Assembly (NCBI GenBank): GCA_963422465.1
Contig: OY730173.1
Coordinates: 2,046,001-2,110,000, forward strand
Origin: Lichina pygmaea
Lineage: Eukaryota > Ascomycota > Lichinomycetes > Lichinales > Lichinaceae
Length of the DNA: 64,000 bases
Direction: 5' to 3'
Below, in pieces: positions 1 through 9,999 of the stretch; position 1 is the stretch's first letter; every line of letters starts with the position of its first letter. A program made the position numbers and the translations under genes. The notes under the pieces are model-generated. The model was not told the DNA's origin, made no database searches, and saw only the letters and a program-made list of their open reading frames with translations.

Positions 1-1395
1 CTCGGTCGCGCCCGGCCCAAAGTCAACTGCCGCCACCGATGTCGGCCCCTCCTCCGAAGGACCCCCGTGATGTGCTTGCTCGTGCCACTGCTGCGACAGG
101 GCGTTGGCGATGACGTCGATGCTGCCGTCGCTGGCGGCCCCGTTCCTGGTCCCTGTCATCGACCTTGACCTGTTCGTGGGCTTGTCGGACCACCATCCGG
201 TGGCCGCTCTCATGTTTTGGACGCTCTGAACGTTGGCGTGGTTGACCCTCTTGTTGTTGCCGTTCTTTCCGCCTTTTCGGTCCTTTACCCGGAACCAGCA
301 GTCTTCTAGCTCGTGACTCCGCTTCCCGCACAGGTTACACGGCTCGCGGCCTTTCCGATGGTCGGTGATGGTGCTGACGCCCTTGTTCTTCTTGATCGGA
401 GTCCCGTTGGTGCTGGCAACCGAATGGCCATTGCTCGATGGCTTCTTCTTGCCCAGGATCACTCGCGGCACGGCCTGAGGGGTCGGTGCCCTCAGCTCAT
501 CGTCCAAGCAGATGATCTTTGGCTCAGCCCCACCTTCTTGGTCCATCGCACCGTCGAGTCCAGTGGCCGGCCTGAGGGTATGCTGTACAGACACATCATG
601 AGGCGAGGCCCTTGGGACGAAGGTGCTTGCCAGCGGGTTGATCTTGCTGCCCGATACGGATTTTGATGCACTTGTGCCGTCATCGCTTGTTGGTGGCCCC
701 TTCAGAGGAGGAAGCGGTCGGATGCTTGAAATCTGGGGAAACTGCCCCGTGAGAGCTACACTGGACTTCCACTTCTGTGCAGTCTCCTCCGCCCTCAGCC
801 GAGCCACACAGCTGTCGAAGGAGACGCTCTTCTCATTGATCAAACCTGTGGCGACGTCGGTGTAGCTTGCGCTCAAGCCGTTGAGGAGCGCCGCAGCTTT
901 GGTCAGGTCTGACGGTGTCTCTTTCGGGTGGTATCGGCGGATCTCCGCCTGTATCCTGTTCAGCTCCGCCGCAGCATCGTCGACGGTCATGTCTCCGACC
1001 TCGAACGCGTAGAACTTGTTCAGCAGCACGAGCACCGGCGGTGTGTTCGGGAGCTCGTGGATACGGTACAAGGCATCCCACTGATCGCTCGCCAGCTCGT
1101 AGTCCACAATGTGTTCAAGCTGCACGTCGTCGACCGTGGCGATGAGGATCGACACGACCATCGCGTTCTTGACGCACCGATCTTCTTGACTGCTCGCGCC
1201 GTCCAGCTTCGATTCGGCCGAGACGATCGACCATAAACGCTGTGTCTGGAGATATGCGCGGACCGCACTGGACCATCTCCGGTAGTTGCGACCGTCGAGT
1301 ATCGGCAGCTGGATCTGGGCTTTCCCACAATCAATCCCCGAGCCACCTAATGCAGGTACCTTGACGGCCATGCTCGATTTGCCGTCGACCGACAT
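1..1395 (-). CDS. gag of the older Copia-type element (partial, continues past the window edge)
   Basis: Gag forms the virus-like particle of the element and binds its RNA. Seen: one open frame from an ATG at 1393-1395 (protein starts MSVDGKSSMAVK) to position 1. An early stretch with Tyr, Arg and Trp spaced as in Copia-type gag (near YRRWSSAV) is followed by a helical body. Near 316-345 there is a CCHC zinc knuckle of CX2CX4HX4C form (CNLCGKRSHELEDC). After it come a basic, glutamine-rich stretch and a low-complexity run toward the edge. Protease, integrase and reverse transcriptase would lie to the left, outside the window. The frame differs clearly from the young element's gag, so this is a different family. 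Confidence 0.75.
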   Translation of the reverse strand, partial: MSVDGKSSMAVKVPALGGSGIDCGKAQIQLPILDGRNYRRWSSAVRAYLQTQRLWSIVSAESKLDGASSQEDRCVKNAMVVSILIATVDDVQLEHIVDYELASDQWDALYRIHELPNTPPVLVLLNKFYAFEVGDMTVDDAAAELNRIQAEIRRYHPKETPSDLTKAAALLNGLSASYTDVATGLINEKSVSFDSCVARLRAEETAQKWKSSVALTGQFPQISSIRPLPPLKGPPTSDDGTSASKSVSGSKINPLASTFVPRASPHDVSVQHTLRPATGLDGAMDQEGGAEPKIICLDDELRAPTPQAVPRVILGKKKPSSNGHSVASTNGTPIKKNKGVSTITDHRKGREPCNLCGKRSHELEDCWFRVKDRKGGKNGNNKRVNHANVQSVQNMRAATGWWSDKPTNRSRSMTGTRNGAASDGSIDVIANALSQQWHEQAHHGGPSEEGPTSVAAVDFGPGATE

Positions 1396-2220
1396 GGCAC
1401 CCAACGTGATTGCGACGCAGTTGTTGGAGTTCTGATACCTAAACAAACAGTTGACTTTTCCGCGAGAGACTGACGACGACAGCGAGGAGTTGTTCCGCAG
1501 TATGTCAGGTTGAGATGTAGAAGTCGTCGCTGAAGCCAGTCAGTCCCAAATTTTGCGAATCAGACGAGGAATTGATTCAGTTATGAGCTCCCTGTGTGTG
1601 TTTAGGCTATTACTTAAGGGCAGTGTGGTCTACCGTAGCGGGGGTGTTTCAGCCCTACCCGAGAGCTCGCATCAAACAGCGCTAGCGCTGACTGCTTTGG
1701 GATTTCGCCGAGCCAGGGGATTTGAAAGCTCACAAAAGAGCGCAACTCTCTTGTCAGGTACGGAAGTAGGGTATATGTACGTATGTACAGTACATACGTA
1801 CACAAGTACGGAGTACACGTAGTGCGTTTGACACCCGACCCCCCCCCAGGCGCTGCCTGTACTTTCGCACTATGTGTCATAGCTGGGTAGATCCATATCC
1901 ATACCCGTCGGCTAATAATCTAGTGGTGTACTCTGCCATGGTCATGGTCAGAACCACCAACCTGTCAAGGGCGGGGTGTGTCCTCAGGTCTTTCTACCAG
2001 TCCGCTTCTCTACTTTTCACCTAGGCAGTCTATGAAGCAGCTCCGGGCTCATAACCGAGAGCCGACAGCCGGTCGACTATGTGTAGAGGTGCTGATCGCT
2101 GACAACCGGTCAACTGTGTAGATTCGTTTCTCTCTTGCCTAACTAAAATCTAGGAGCGACGACAAAGAAGAAGAGGAAAACTCTGCAGGCTGTCACGTGC
2201 CTGCAGACTACAATTTAGCC

Positions 2221-2415
2221 TGTTGGGATAATCGGTGTCGGTGACACTTCAGAATGACGAGGCACTTAGAAGACAATAGGATCTTGTATTCAATAGGATG
2301 TACTAAGACATTCGTCTACAATGAAAAATGAGAAAACCTTCCTTCCTCCCAATCTAGGGTTAGCGCCCTTCTGTAAGTCACGTGGTATGACGTTGCAGAT
2401 CGCCCAACTTCAACA
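2221..2415 (-). repeat. 3' LTR of the young Copia element
   Basis: A 195-bp terminal repeat that begins TGTTGGGATAATC and ends CAACTTCAACA. It is identical by eye to 6955-7149. Because the element lies on the minus strand, the left copy is its 3' LTR. TAGCC precedes it. Confidence 0.95.
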
Positions 2416-2519
2416 CCCCCCCTCGAGCTGCACCTCCACTTTGCAATTTAGCTTCCCCAAGGTGAGTATGTGGGCCCACCGTCCTCGTCCGCTGCTGCTT
2501 CCATTAGCTGACATCTCGT

Positions 2520-5500
2520 CTACTGTGTCAGACCGAGTCCCTGCAGCTTCTCCTTCCGTGCCTGAGCGCTGAGTGGCTTCGTGAGCTCGTCCGCGAGCAA
2601 TTCCGCAGAAGGCACGTATTCAACCTGCACTTTATCCGAGGCAACCTGCTCACGAATATAGTGGTATTGGACATCGATGTGCTTGGTCCGTGCGTGGAAT
2701 TCCGGGTTCTTCGTCATCTGGATTGTCGATTGATTGTCCATGTCAATCCTTGTGGGTCCCGTCTGCTTTATCCCAAGCTCCGCTAACTGTCGCGATACCC
2801 AGGCTTCTTCTCGTGCTGCTGCCGTTGCAGCCATATACTCGGCCTCCGTACTCGATAGGGCGACAACGGGGGTCTTTTTGCTTGCCCAGGTGATTGCACC
2901 TCCGTTCAGCAGGAAAACGTATGCTGCAGTCGACTTCCTTTCGATCAGGTCATCCGCGAAACTGCTGTCTGACGCTCCTGTGAGTCCTTCGTCCTTCCCA
3001 AATTGAATCCCTCGCTCAGTTGACCCTTTCAGGTATCGGAACACTCGTTTGGCGGCCTTCCAATGCACATCCGTTGGATTTTGACAATAACGGCTGAGTC
3101 TTCCCACTGCATACGCAATGTCTGGTCTCGTACTGACCATCAAGTGCATTAGTGACCCAATTGCCTCTTGATATCGAGTCTTGTCCACTTTTGATTCCAC
3201 CGGTGAGTCTTTCACCTCCTTATACGCCCTGTCTAACACCTTTATTGCTCCAGGTTCCATTGGCGTTGCGACTGGGTGGCAATCCGTCATGCCAAACCTC
3301 TCGAGAACCTTCCTGGTGTATCCGGGTTGTGACAAGGTGAGTTGTCTCTTCTTCCGGTCCCTCGTTACCTGCATGTTGAGGATCGTCTTTGCCTCGCCGA
3401 GGTCTTTGATTCTGAACTCACTGGCTAACAGCTTCTTGACCCAGTTGATCTGCTCCATATGTGGACTGATAAATAGCAAGTCATCCACATAGATCAGTAT
3501 CGTGAGTCCTTCCTTCATCCCCCCCTTCGTGAGGATACTGAAGTCTGTTGACAGCTGTCGGAAACCATGTTTCAATAGGAAACTGGTAAGTCTCCTATTC
3601 CAGAGCCGGGCTGACTGCTTCAGTCCGTACAGTCCCCTCAGCACCCTGCAGACCTTCCCTCTGGTCTCCACCCCTTCCGGTGGTTCCATGAAGATCTCCT
3701 CGTCAAGATCTGCAGCCAGGTAAGCGCTCTCAACATCACCCTGGTGGATCTCAAGGTCCTCCGTTGCGGCAATTGCTAATAGCATCCGCAGGGAGTTGTA
3801 CTTCGCAGTCGGGGCAAACGTCTCGATGTAATCGATTCCTTTCTTTTGTGAGAAACCCCGTGCGACCAGTCTTGCTTTGAATTTGGTGACCTCCCCTTGC
3901 TGATTCTTCTTCAGGTCAAATACCCACCTGGAACTAACCAGGTTCTTTCCAGCAGGTAGGTCTTCAAGTCTCCACGTCTTGAAGCTTGCTAACTGACTCA
4001 ATTCCTTCTCAGTAGCTTTCCTCCATTCGTGTCCGAAAACCGCGTCGTTCACCGCTTCTTCGTACGACCCCGGAATCGTCGGTACGGGCGCCACAGCACC
4101 TCGCTCTTCTGTTGCAAAGGCACCTTCCTTTGCCTTCCCTGTTGCCTTGCGGATCCGCGTACTCCGCCTCGCTGGCTCTGTTTCCTGTGCCCTTTCAGAC
4201 CCTTCCTTCGTGGCCTTGCCTGTGGCCCTGTTCTCTTGTGGACTTCTTTCAGGTTCCACACGACCTCTTCCTTCTGACTCGTTCGACTCCTGAGCTCCTT
4301 CCTCAGGTGCTTCAGCTGGTCCTTCAGCCACTCCTTGTCGGGGCTGCCAAGGTGAGTCTTCCGTCCCTTCCGCGTCGTATCTTACTGACTCTTCGTCACT
4401 GTCTTCTTCGTCCGGTTCGTCCGACCGATCAGGTACGCCTTGCACCTGTCTCTCTGTCCTGGTTTGCTCGGGCACTGAGGTGACCTGTGGCCACCCCCCC
4501 TCAATGCTGTGCTCGGGCCCTGAGGTGACCTGTGGCCACCCCCCCTCAATGCTGACCTTCTCCTTAGGTCGCACCTGCGCTCGTTGTCCCACGATCTCTT
4601 CCATGAATCGTACGGACGCTGCAGCCGCAATCTTCTTCGTCTCCGGGTTCCATACCAGGTAAATGTGATTACCCCGGTACCCCACCATTACTCCTTTCCA
4701 GGCCAGTTGATCTAACTTCTTCCTCTTCTCCTTCGGTATATGCACGTATGCGACACACCCAAAGGCTCTCAGATGGCCTGCGTTGACGGTCCGTCCCGTC
4801 CATTCTCCTTCCGGCAAGTCCTTCCTATCCCCGTGTGGCAGCTTGTTGTCCAGGTACGCTGACGTCTGGGCTGCTACGGGCCACAGCTGCATCGGCAGCT
4901 CCGCGTCCGCCAACATCGCTTTCACCCGACCGATAATCGTTCGGTTATACCGCTCGGCAACCCCGTTTTGCTGTGGGTTGTACGGCACGGTGGGTTCTTC
5001 TCTTACTCCCTCTGGCTTCAGACGCTTCAAGTACTGACTGATGTATTCTTTGGCGTTGTCACACCGTATCCTGCACAGCTTCTCGCCGGATTCCCGTTCC
5101 ACCATGGCTTTCCAGCTGCCAAAAGCGACGGGTAGCTCACTCCTGAGCTTCATGGGATACACCCACGTCATCCGGGTCCAGTCATCAATCATCGTCAGCA
5201 GGTACCGTGATCCGTCGTACCCTTCATCTTGCAGAGGTCCGCACACATCGGTGTGCACCAGTTCGAGCTTTCTTGTCGTTGTTGCTTCAGCCTTCTTCCG
5301 GAGTCTTCTGCATTTTGGCTAATATGCAGTCCTCACAGTTCTCGACTTCCTCCTCATCGTACTCGAACCCTTCGAGTTTGCCGGTGAGTGCTGCCCTCTT
5401 CATGACAGCCTTGCTTGCATGCCCTAGCCTCCGGTGCCAGGTCTTCTTCTTCGCGTCTGCAGGACTCTCCTGTCCTGCCCCGCCGGTCGGGCTCTCCTGT

Positions 5501-6789
5501 CCCGTCGCGAGGACCACCTCGCCATTTGCCTTCAAGTGGTACGTGCCCTTTTCTCTTCTGGCCGTTACCCTTCTTCTGCCATTCTTTATTATGGCCATCT
5601 CCCCATTCTTTGTTGTTGTCTCGAACCCCTTCTTGTCCAGATCTGAAACTGACATCAAGTTGGCAGTCAATCCAGGTACGTACAGCACTCCTGTGACTGT
5701 CGCAACACCGCTCTGCTGGTTGAACCGGGTCCGTACAGTTCCTACACCTTTGATCGCAAGCCTGTCTCCGTTGGCTACTGACAGGTGGCCTCCCATGGGT
5801 TTCAACTCAACGAATAGTCCGAGGTCCCAGCTCATGTGTCGGGTCGCACCGCTGTCAACGATCCAATCGCTCGTCCGCGGTTCCCCGATCGCCAGATCTG
5901 GTACAAGGCAAGTGAGGTAGGTCTTCTCTCCTTCCTCATCCTCCCGGTACGTTGCCGCTCTTGCCTTCTCCCTTCTCTTCCTGGGTTTCACCGGGGGTTC
6001 GTCCTCCAATGGGGTTCCGTCTGCTGACCGTGTCGCGAAACATTCAGACTTCCTGTGCCCTGTCCGGTCACACCGGAAGCACTTCATGTCCTTTCCGTCT
6101 CGTCGGCCCTTGCTCCGTCCTTTGCCCTCTTTACGGACAGCCAGTGCCTGCTCCGCTTCTCCCTTGATGATCCGTGCCTCTTCTCCTGCTAACTTCTGCA
6201 GGACCTTGTCCAGTTCGTCGATCTGATCCGTCGTTATGAGGATCTTCTTCATGGTATCGTACTCTGGCGTCAACGACTCTAGGAGCAGGATCACTAATGT
6301 CTTTTCCGGCAGTTTCAGCGTCGAGTCGTAGCTCTCTATTTCGGCATTGAGCACACGGATCCTCGACCCTCTCTCTTCTATCGTTCGGCCGAGATCCTTC
6401 GAAAACAGCTGTACCATCGCGTTGTGCAGCTTCTCGTTGTTCGGCCGTTCGTGGATCCCTTTCAGGGTCTTCCAGATGTGGTAGGGGTGCTCGATCCGTC
6501 GGACGTGCTTTTGCTGCTCTTCACTAATTGACGACAGTATGATGTCTGCTGCCTTTCCTTCTTCTGCCTTGCTATCCTGCCACTCCTTTGTGGCCTCAAT
6601 CCGTTGAACTTTGGATCCTGTTGCTGCTGATGTTTGGGCAGGCTTCATCTCTGACTCTTCTGGCTCTACAAGGACGGTGTGCCAGACTCTTGCGGCCAAT
6701 AGCCGCATCCTGATAACTTGTGCCCAGTCTTCATAGTTCTCTGGGCCCCGGAGCAGGACCTTCCTGCCCCGTTCCTTCTTGTCTTCCAT
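2520..6789 (-). CDS. gag-pol coding region of the young Copia element
   Basis: This region encodes the structural and replication polyprotein of the element. Reading leftward from about 6789 the parts are: a gag body (begins MEDKKERGRKVLLRG), a CCHC knuckle (CFRCDRTGHRKSEC), an aspartic protease (DWIVDSGATRHMS), a GAG-pre-integrase (WHRRLGHAS), an integrase core (begins near DVCGPLQDEGYDGSRYLLTM), a charged linker, a reverse transcriptase with YVDDLLF, and an RNase H near the C terminus (SSTEAEYMA). The linker between integrase and reverse transcriptase carries a direct tandem duplication of about 42 nt (roughly 4472-4553). The region is described as a fossil; it looks near-complete. Confidence 0.9.
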
Positions 6790-6940
6790 CCTATTGGCTT
6801 GCCTTCTGCTAACGTCGTGGCTAGCCCTTCCTTACGGCCTTTTCCTCTAGGCCCTTCTTTGCAGCCTTTTCCTCTAGGCTCTTCTTCTCCTCTTCTTCTT
6901 CGACTTCTTCACAGTCGATTCAACCTCGTCAGCGGGATTC

Positions 6941-6954
6941 CCGGGCTCATAACC
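6941..6954 (-). other. Primer-binding site matching the anticodon arm of tRNA-iMet
   Basis: The plus strand reads CCGGGCTCATAACC directly against the LTR. This is identical to the anticodon stem-loop of the tRNA-iMet-like sequence at 43041-43054, so the element RNA is complementary to an internal part of the tRNA rather than its 3' end. Known: Drosophila copia and yeast Ty5 prime reverse transcription from a tRNA-iMet half molecule. Inference: this element does the same. The older element has the same sequence next to its LTR at 2043-2055. Confidence 0.8.
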
Positions 6955-7149
6955 TGTTGGGATAATCGGTGTCGGTGACACTTCAGAATGACGAGGCACT
7001 TAGAAGACAATAGGATCTTGTATTCAATAGGATGTACTAAGACATTCGTCTACAATGAAAAATGAGAAAACCTTCCTTCCTCCCAATCTAGGGTTAGCGC
7101 CCTTCTGTAAGTCACGTGGTATGACGTTGCAGATCGCCCAACTTCAACA
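6955..7149 (-). repeat. 5' LTR of the young Copia element
   Basis: This repeat is identical to 2221-2415. It should carry the element's promoter, reading leftward. It is followed on the right by TAGCC, the second half of the target duplication, and then by the remainder of the older element's LTR. Confidence 0.95.
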
Positions 7150-7228
7150 TAGCCGTCGCTCAGGGGGAGGCTGTTCTCTGCACCCCTGCAAATCCTCGGC
7201 CAACTCTCCGTAGAGTCCCCGGTCGACA

Positions 7229-9610
7229 GGATTCTATGATGTCCCCGACAAAACACCGCGATAATGTCGATGCGATGGTTCATGCGACATCATCTATTGA
7301 GCATCGCTACCTGTTCGCTACATGTCACTCTCAACCGGTTGGATGGAGGGGGTCTGGAGGAGCATAGCTAATTCAGCCTCCCTCTGAACACAACAACTGG
7401 CCTGTTGATGTAGCGCGTGACTGGATTGACGACTCTGAATCCCAGTCAGCTGCAGAGGATTAAAGACTCAAGATCAAGATACGTAGACCACATGTGACCG
7501 TTCAGTACAACTTCTCTCGAGTTGAAAGACCACTATATCTCAGCTACCAGTCGAGTATCTCACGCTCGCGAAATACCGGGGTAGGTGCGGCTGCACGAGC
7601 GTCCAGTTGCCGACTGCTCCCTTACAGGATGACTGAGTTACATTGCCTGACTACAGAGAATCTGGGCTAGCTATGTGTATATGAGCTCTTTCATCGTCCA
7701 TTCTTGATCTAACTCCTACTTTCTGATATGAATATCAGAGCTCGGGTGCAGATGTGTCCGATCCACGCCAGAACCCAAGTGTAGTCAAGCTTGTGACGGT
7801 CATGTCCCGTGATAGATAGATATACGTACGGACTACGGCTTTTATGTACGGTGAGAATAGTTGGCTTCTGCACACCAGATGGTGTATCTAATGTGCGGGA
7901 GTCGGGACTCCTTATGATCCTCGAGCCGCCTGACTAGTCACTTGGCTCAACCGCTGAGATGTGTTTGGGCTGGGTAGATACGTGCTCCGACTGTTCCTTG
8001 CTTGCTGGGTGATAACTGGGTCCGATGGCCGGCCGACCAGAGGGTTGCTCGGTTTCTCGGAGATATCCTTGTCAAATGATGCTCCGGCTGGCTCGAGTGG
8101 CTGAAAGAACTCCCTGAGTGGACTCTCACATAGTGCGGTCCTCAAACATGCTCTTTCCAGCTGTATTCTGCGATAAACAGTTCTGTCATTCCTGCACAAT
8201 GGCCTCGTACGTCTTCTAACACCAACGACATATCACTCCAACAACAGCGAAGGATATTCACCAATCCTGCGAAGCCAGATGCATCTGAATGGTCAAAAAG
8301 TCTAGATCAAGTTAACCGCATCAATGTATGGCCCGAAGCCTTTTGTGTTTATTGAGAAGAGCGTCGATCCCGGAGCGATCTAGTGATCTACCTAGGGAAA
8401 TAGCCCCGACTATACACACGTTCTGCTCATAGTGTTGTCCACTCCGACTGCTTCTGCTGGTGACGACGATGTCTTGCCTCGGCTCCCTGCTCGCGTCTGT
8501 AGGTGTCTTCCTCCATGGGGCCGCGCGGATTCAGACCACGTGACTCCATGTCATGCGGGCTCCCGATGGTGGCGATGCTCGGCCCTGCGGACAGTGGCGT
8601 GGTGACGCCCACAGGGCAGGTGGACTGGCGCGCTGTCACTGACGGATCTTTGATTCCTGTCGTGCCTAAGATGAGACTCTGATACAAGAAGCTGGAAATG
8701 TCTCCGACAGCCTCAACATTGACAGGTCAATTTGAAGACATCAAGGGAGCTTCATTGAAGACTTGGAGATTGAGACAATACTCACGCACGTTACGAAACA
8801 TTTCGCCGCAGGTGATCCGGCGGCTGGAGCTCTGACAGCCGCTAGTCCTCTCTTGGATTACGGTAGCGTCTCTACGGTATGATACTGTACAAGGGTACGA
8901 GATACAAGGTTACCGTACCTCCCACGTGCTTTATGCTCGGGAGCTTGATTATCGATAATCTTGTCCATATCGATAAAGCCATGGACGTCTTTATCGATAT
9001 TCGCACCTGTTCAGCTCTATAGCTATCTTTCAGTTCCTTGCTGCCTGAAGAGCATCGTCGTAGTATACGGAATACGTGTTGGCTCTACAGAATGTGTGAG
9101 AAACAGTTGTCAATCATCGATGCCATGAGAAGCAGCCACAGCTCGACATCGCACGTGGCCGTTTGCAGGCCAATTGGCTGTAGCAGCATGTGCACCCATA
9201 CGGAGTACCCCGTACTTCAACGGCAGCTAATTAGTATAGCTGTCGGATCTGCGTTCTAATGTCAACAACATCGCCCATCTCTACCTTGTTTTCATCGCCG
9301 TTCGTCAAAGCTTAGGTGATCCATCATCGACAGTACGAAATACATGAAGATGCCCGGCGGAAGATGCTACGGATGCATTCAGGGGCGATAGCCATCCCCA
9401 TTAGGCAAAGTAAGCGAAGCCAGCAGGCGTCTCAACAGGCTCGGCTATTCGCTCCTCGTCATCCGGCATGCAAAGGTCCTCCAATAATTCCTGATCTTGT
9501 CTTCACCGTCTCCTTCCTCTCCCTCACTTCCGAGACACGACCTCTGGCCTCACCTCCATCAACTCCACCGCAAGGGTCGTTGCATCACAACCACCAACCA
9601 ACCGATCGTC
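7229..9610. other. Long intergenic region, right flank of the nested elements and COT1 promoter
   Basis: About 2.4 kb without a convincing gene. Short frames are present but none has family character, splice structure or composition like the neighbours. Base composition is more AT-rich than the genes. GTAC-type palindromes appear near 7800-7850 and 8880-8940. Three ATCGATA repeats lie near 8950-9000 (TATCGATAA-like palindromes). The last 350 bp should hold the COT1 promoter and 5' leader; upstream ATGs are present near 9316 and 9360. Confidence 0.5.
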
Positions 9611-9934
9611 ATGGATCCTAACCGCCGGCTCTTCCTGAACTTTGGCGGTAATCACGACAAGAATCAACCGTACAACGACCGTGCCTATCCAACAACACCC
9701 TCGACTTTCCCGCAACAGATCTACGATCGGCCCCAGGGCCAACAGAACTATGGTCGCCAGCAACAGGTGCCACCGATGCACGGCATGCACGACGAGAAGA
9801 ACTTTCACGCAGCCACGGGCACACCGGGTGGGACTCCTTCCGCCACCGGTCCGGCCTCGTCGCGAAATACTCAAGGAGGAGTCGCGCCCGTTACCGGAGG
9901 ATACTTTGGCGCCGCTTCGTATCAGTCGCAGTAT

Positions 9935-9999
<65 letters not shown>

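Larger units (their letters stand above)
2221..7149 (-). mobile_element. Young Copia-type LTR retrotransposon, nested insertion
   Basis: Seen: a 4,929-bp element with 195-bp direct LTRs (2221-2415 and 6955-7149) that are identical by eye, flanked by the 5-bp target duplication TAGCC (2216-2220, 7150-7154). On the minus strand, next to the 5' LTR, a 14-nt primer site matches the anticodon arm of initiator tRNA-Met. A G-rich polypurine tract abuts the 3' LTR (plus-strand C7 at 2416-2422). Domain order is gag, CCHC knuckle, aspartic protease (DSGAT), GAG-pre-integrase, integrase, reverse transcriptase (YVDD), RNase H, which is the Copia/Ty1 order. It looks whole or nearly so, with no more than about one interruption. 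Identical LTRs and long frames imply a very recent insertion with no visible repeat-induced mutation. Confidence 0.93.
1..7228 (-). mobile_element. Older Copia-type LTR retrotransposon, 5' part, split by a younger insertion
   Basis: Seen: a gag reading frame on the minus strand runs off the left edge of the window. It is followed upstream by a leader of about 650 bp and a stretch matching initiator tRNA-Met at 2043-2055. Then comes an LTR made of 2056-2220 plus 7155-7228 (about 239 bp). The LTR identity rests on a second, solitary copy of the same sequence at 35540-35774. The young element 2221-7149 sits inside this LTR and duplicated TAGCC. Family: Ty1/Copia-like, from the gag type and primer site. 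The visible coding part reads open; pol and the 3' LTR lie outside the window, so wholeness cannot be judged. It predates the young insertion. By eye its LTR differs from the solo copy at roughly one position in eight. Confidence 0.8.
2056..7228 (-). repeat. 5' LTR of the older element, interrupted (2056-2220 and 7155-7228)
   Basis: Seen: 2056-2220 followed by 7155-7228 aligns end to end with the reverse complement of 35540-35774. The shared blocks include AACTAAAATCTAGGAGCGAC and GTCGCTCAGGGGGAGGCTG. In the solo copy the two blocks are contiguous and hold a single TAGCC where the young element now sits. This shows both that the repeat is an LTR and where the later insertion fell. Confidence 0.85.

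Noticed and set aside
928-1236. Plus-strand frames in the first 1.4 kb
   Set aside because: They are shadows of the minus-strand gag frame, which has the zinc knuckle and runs open to the window edge.
2341-2372. TAGGGTTA in the LTR as a telomere-like repeat
   Set aside because: A single unit inside both LTR copies, not an array.
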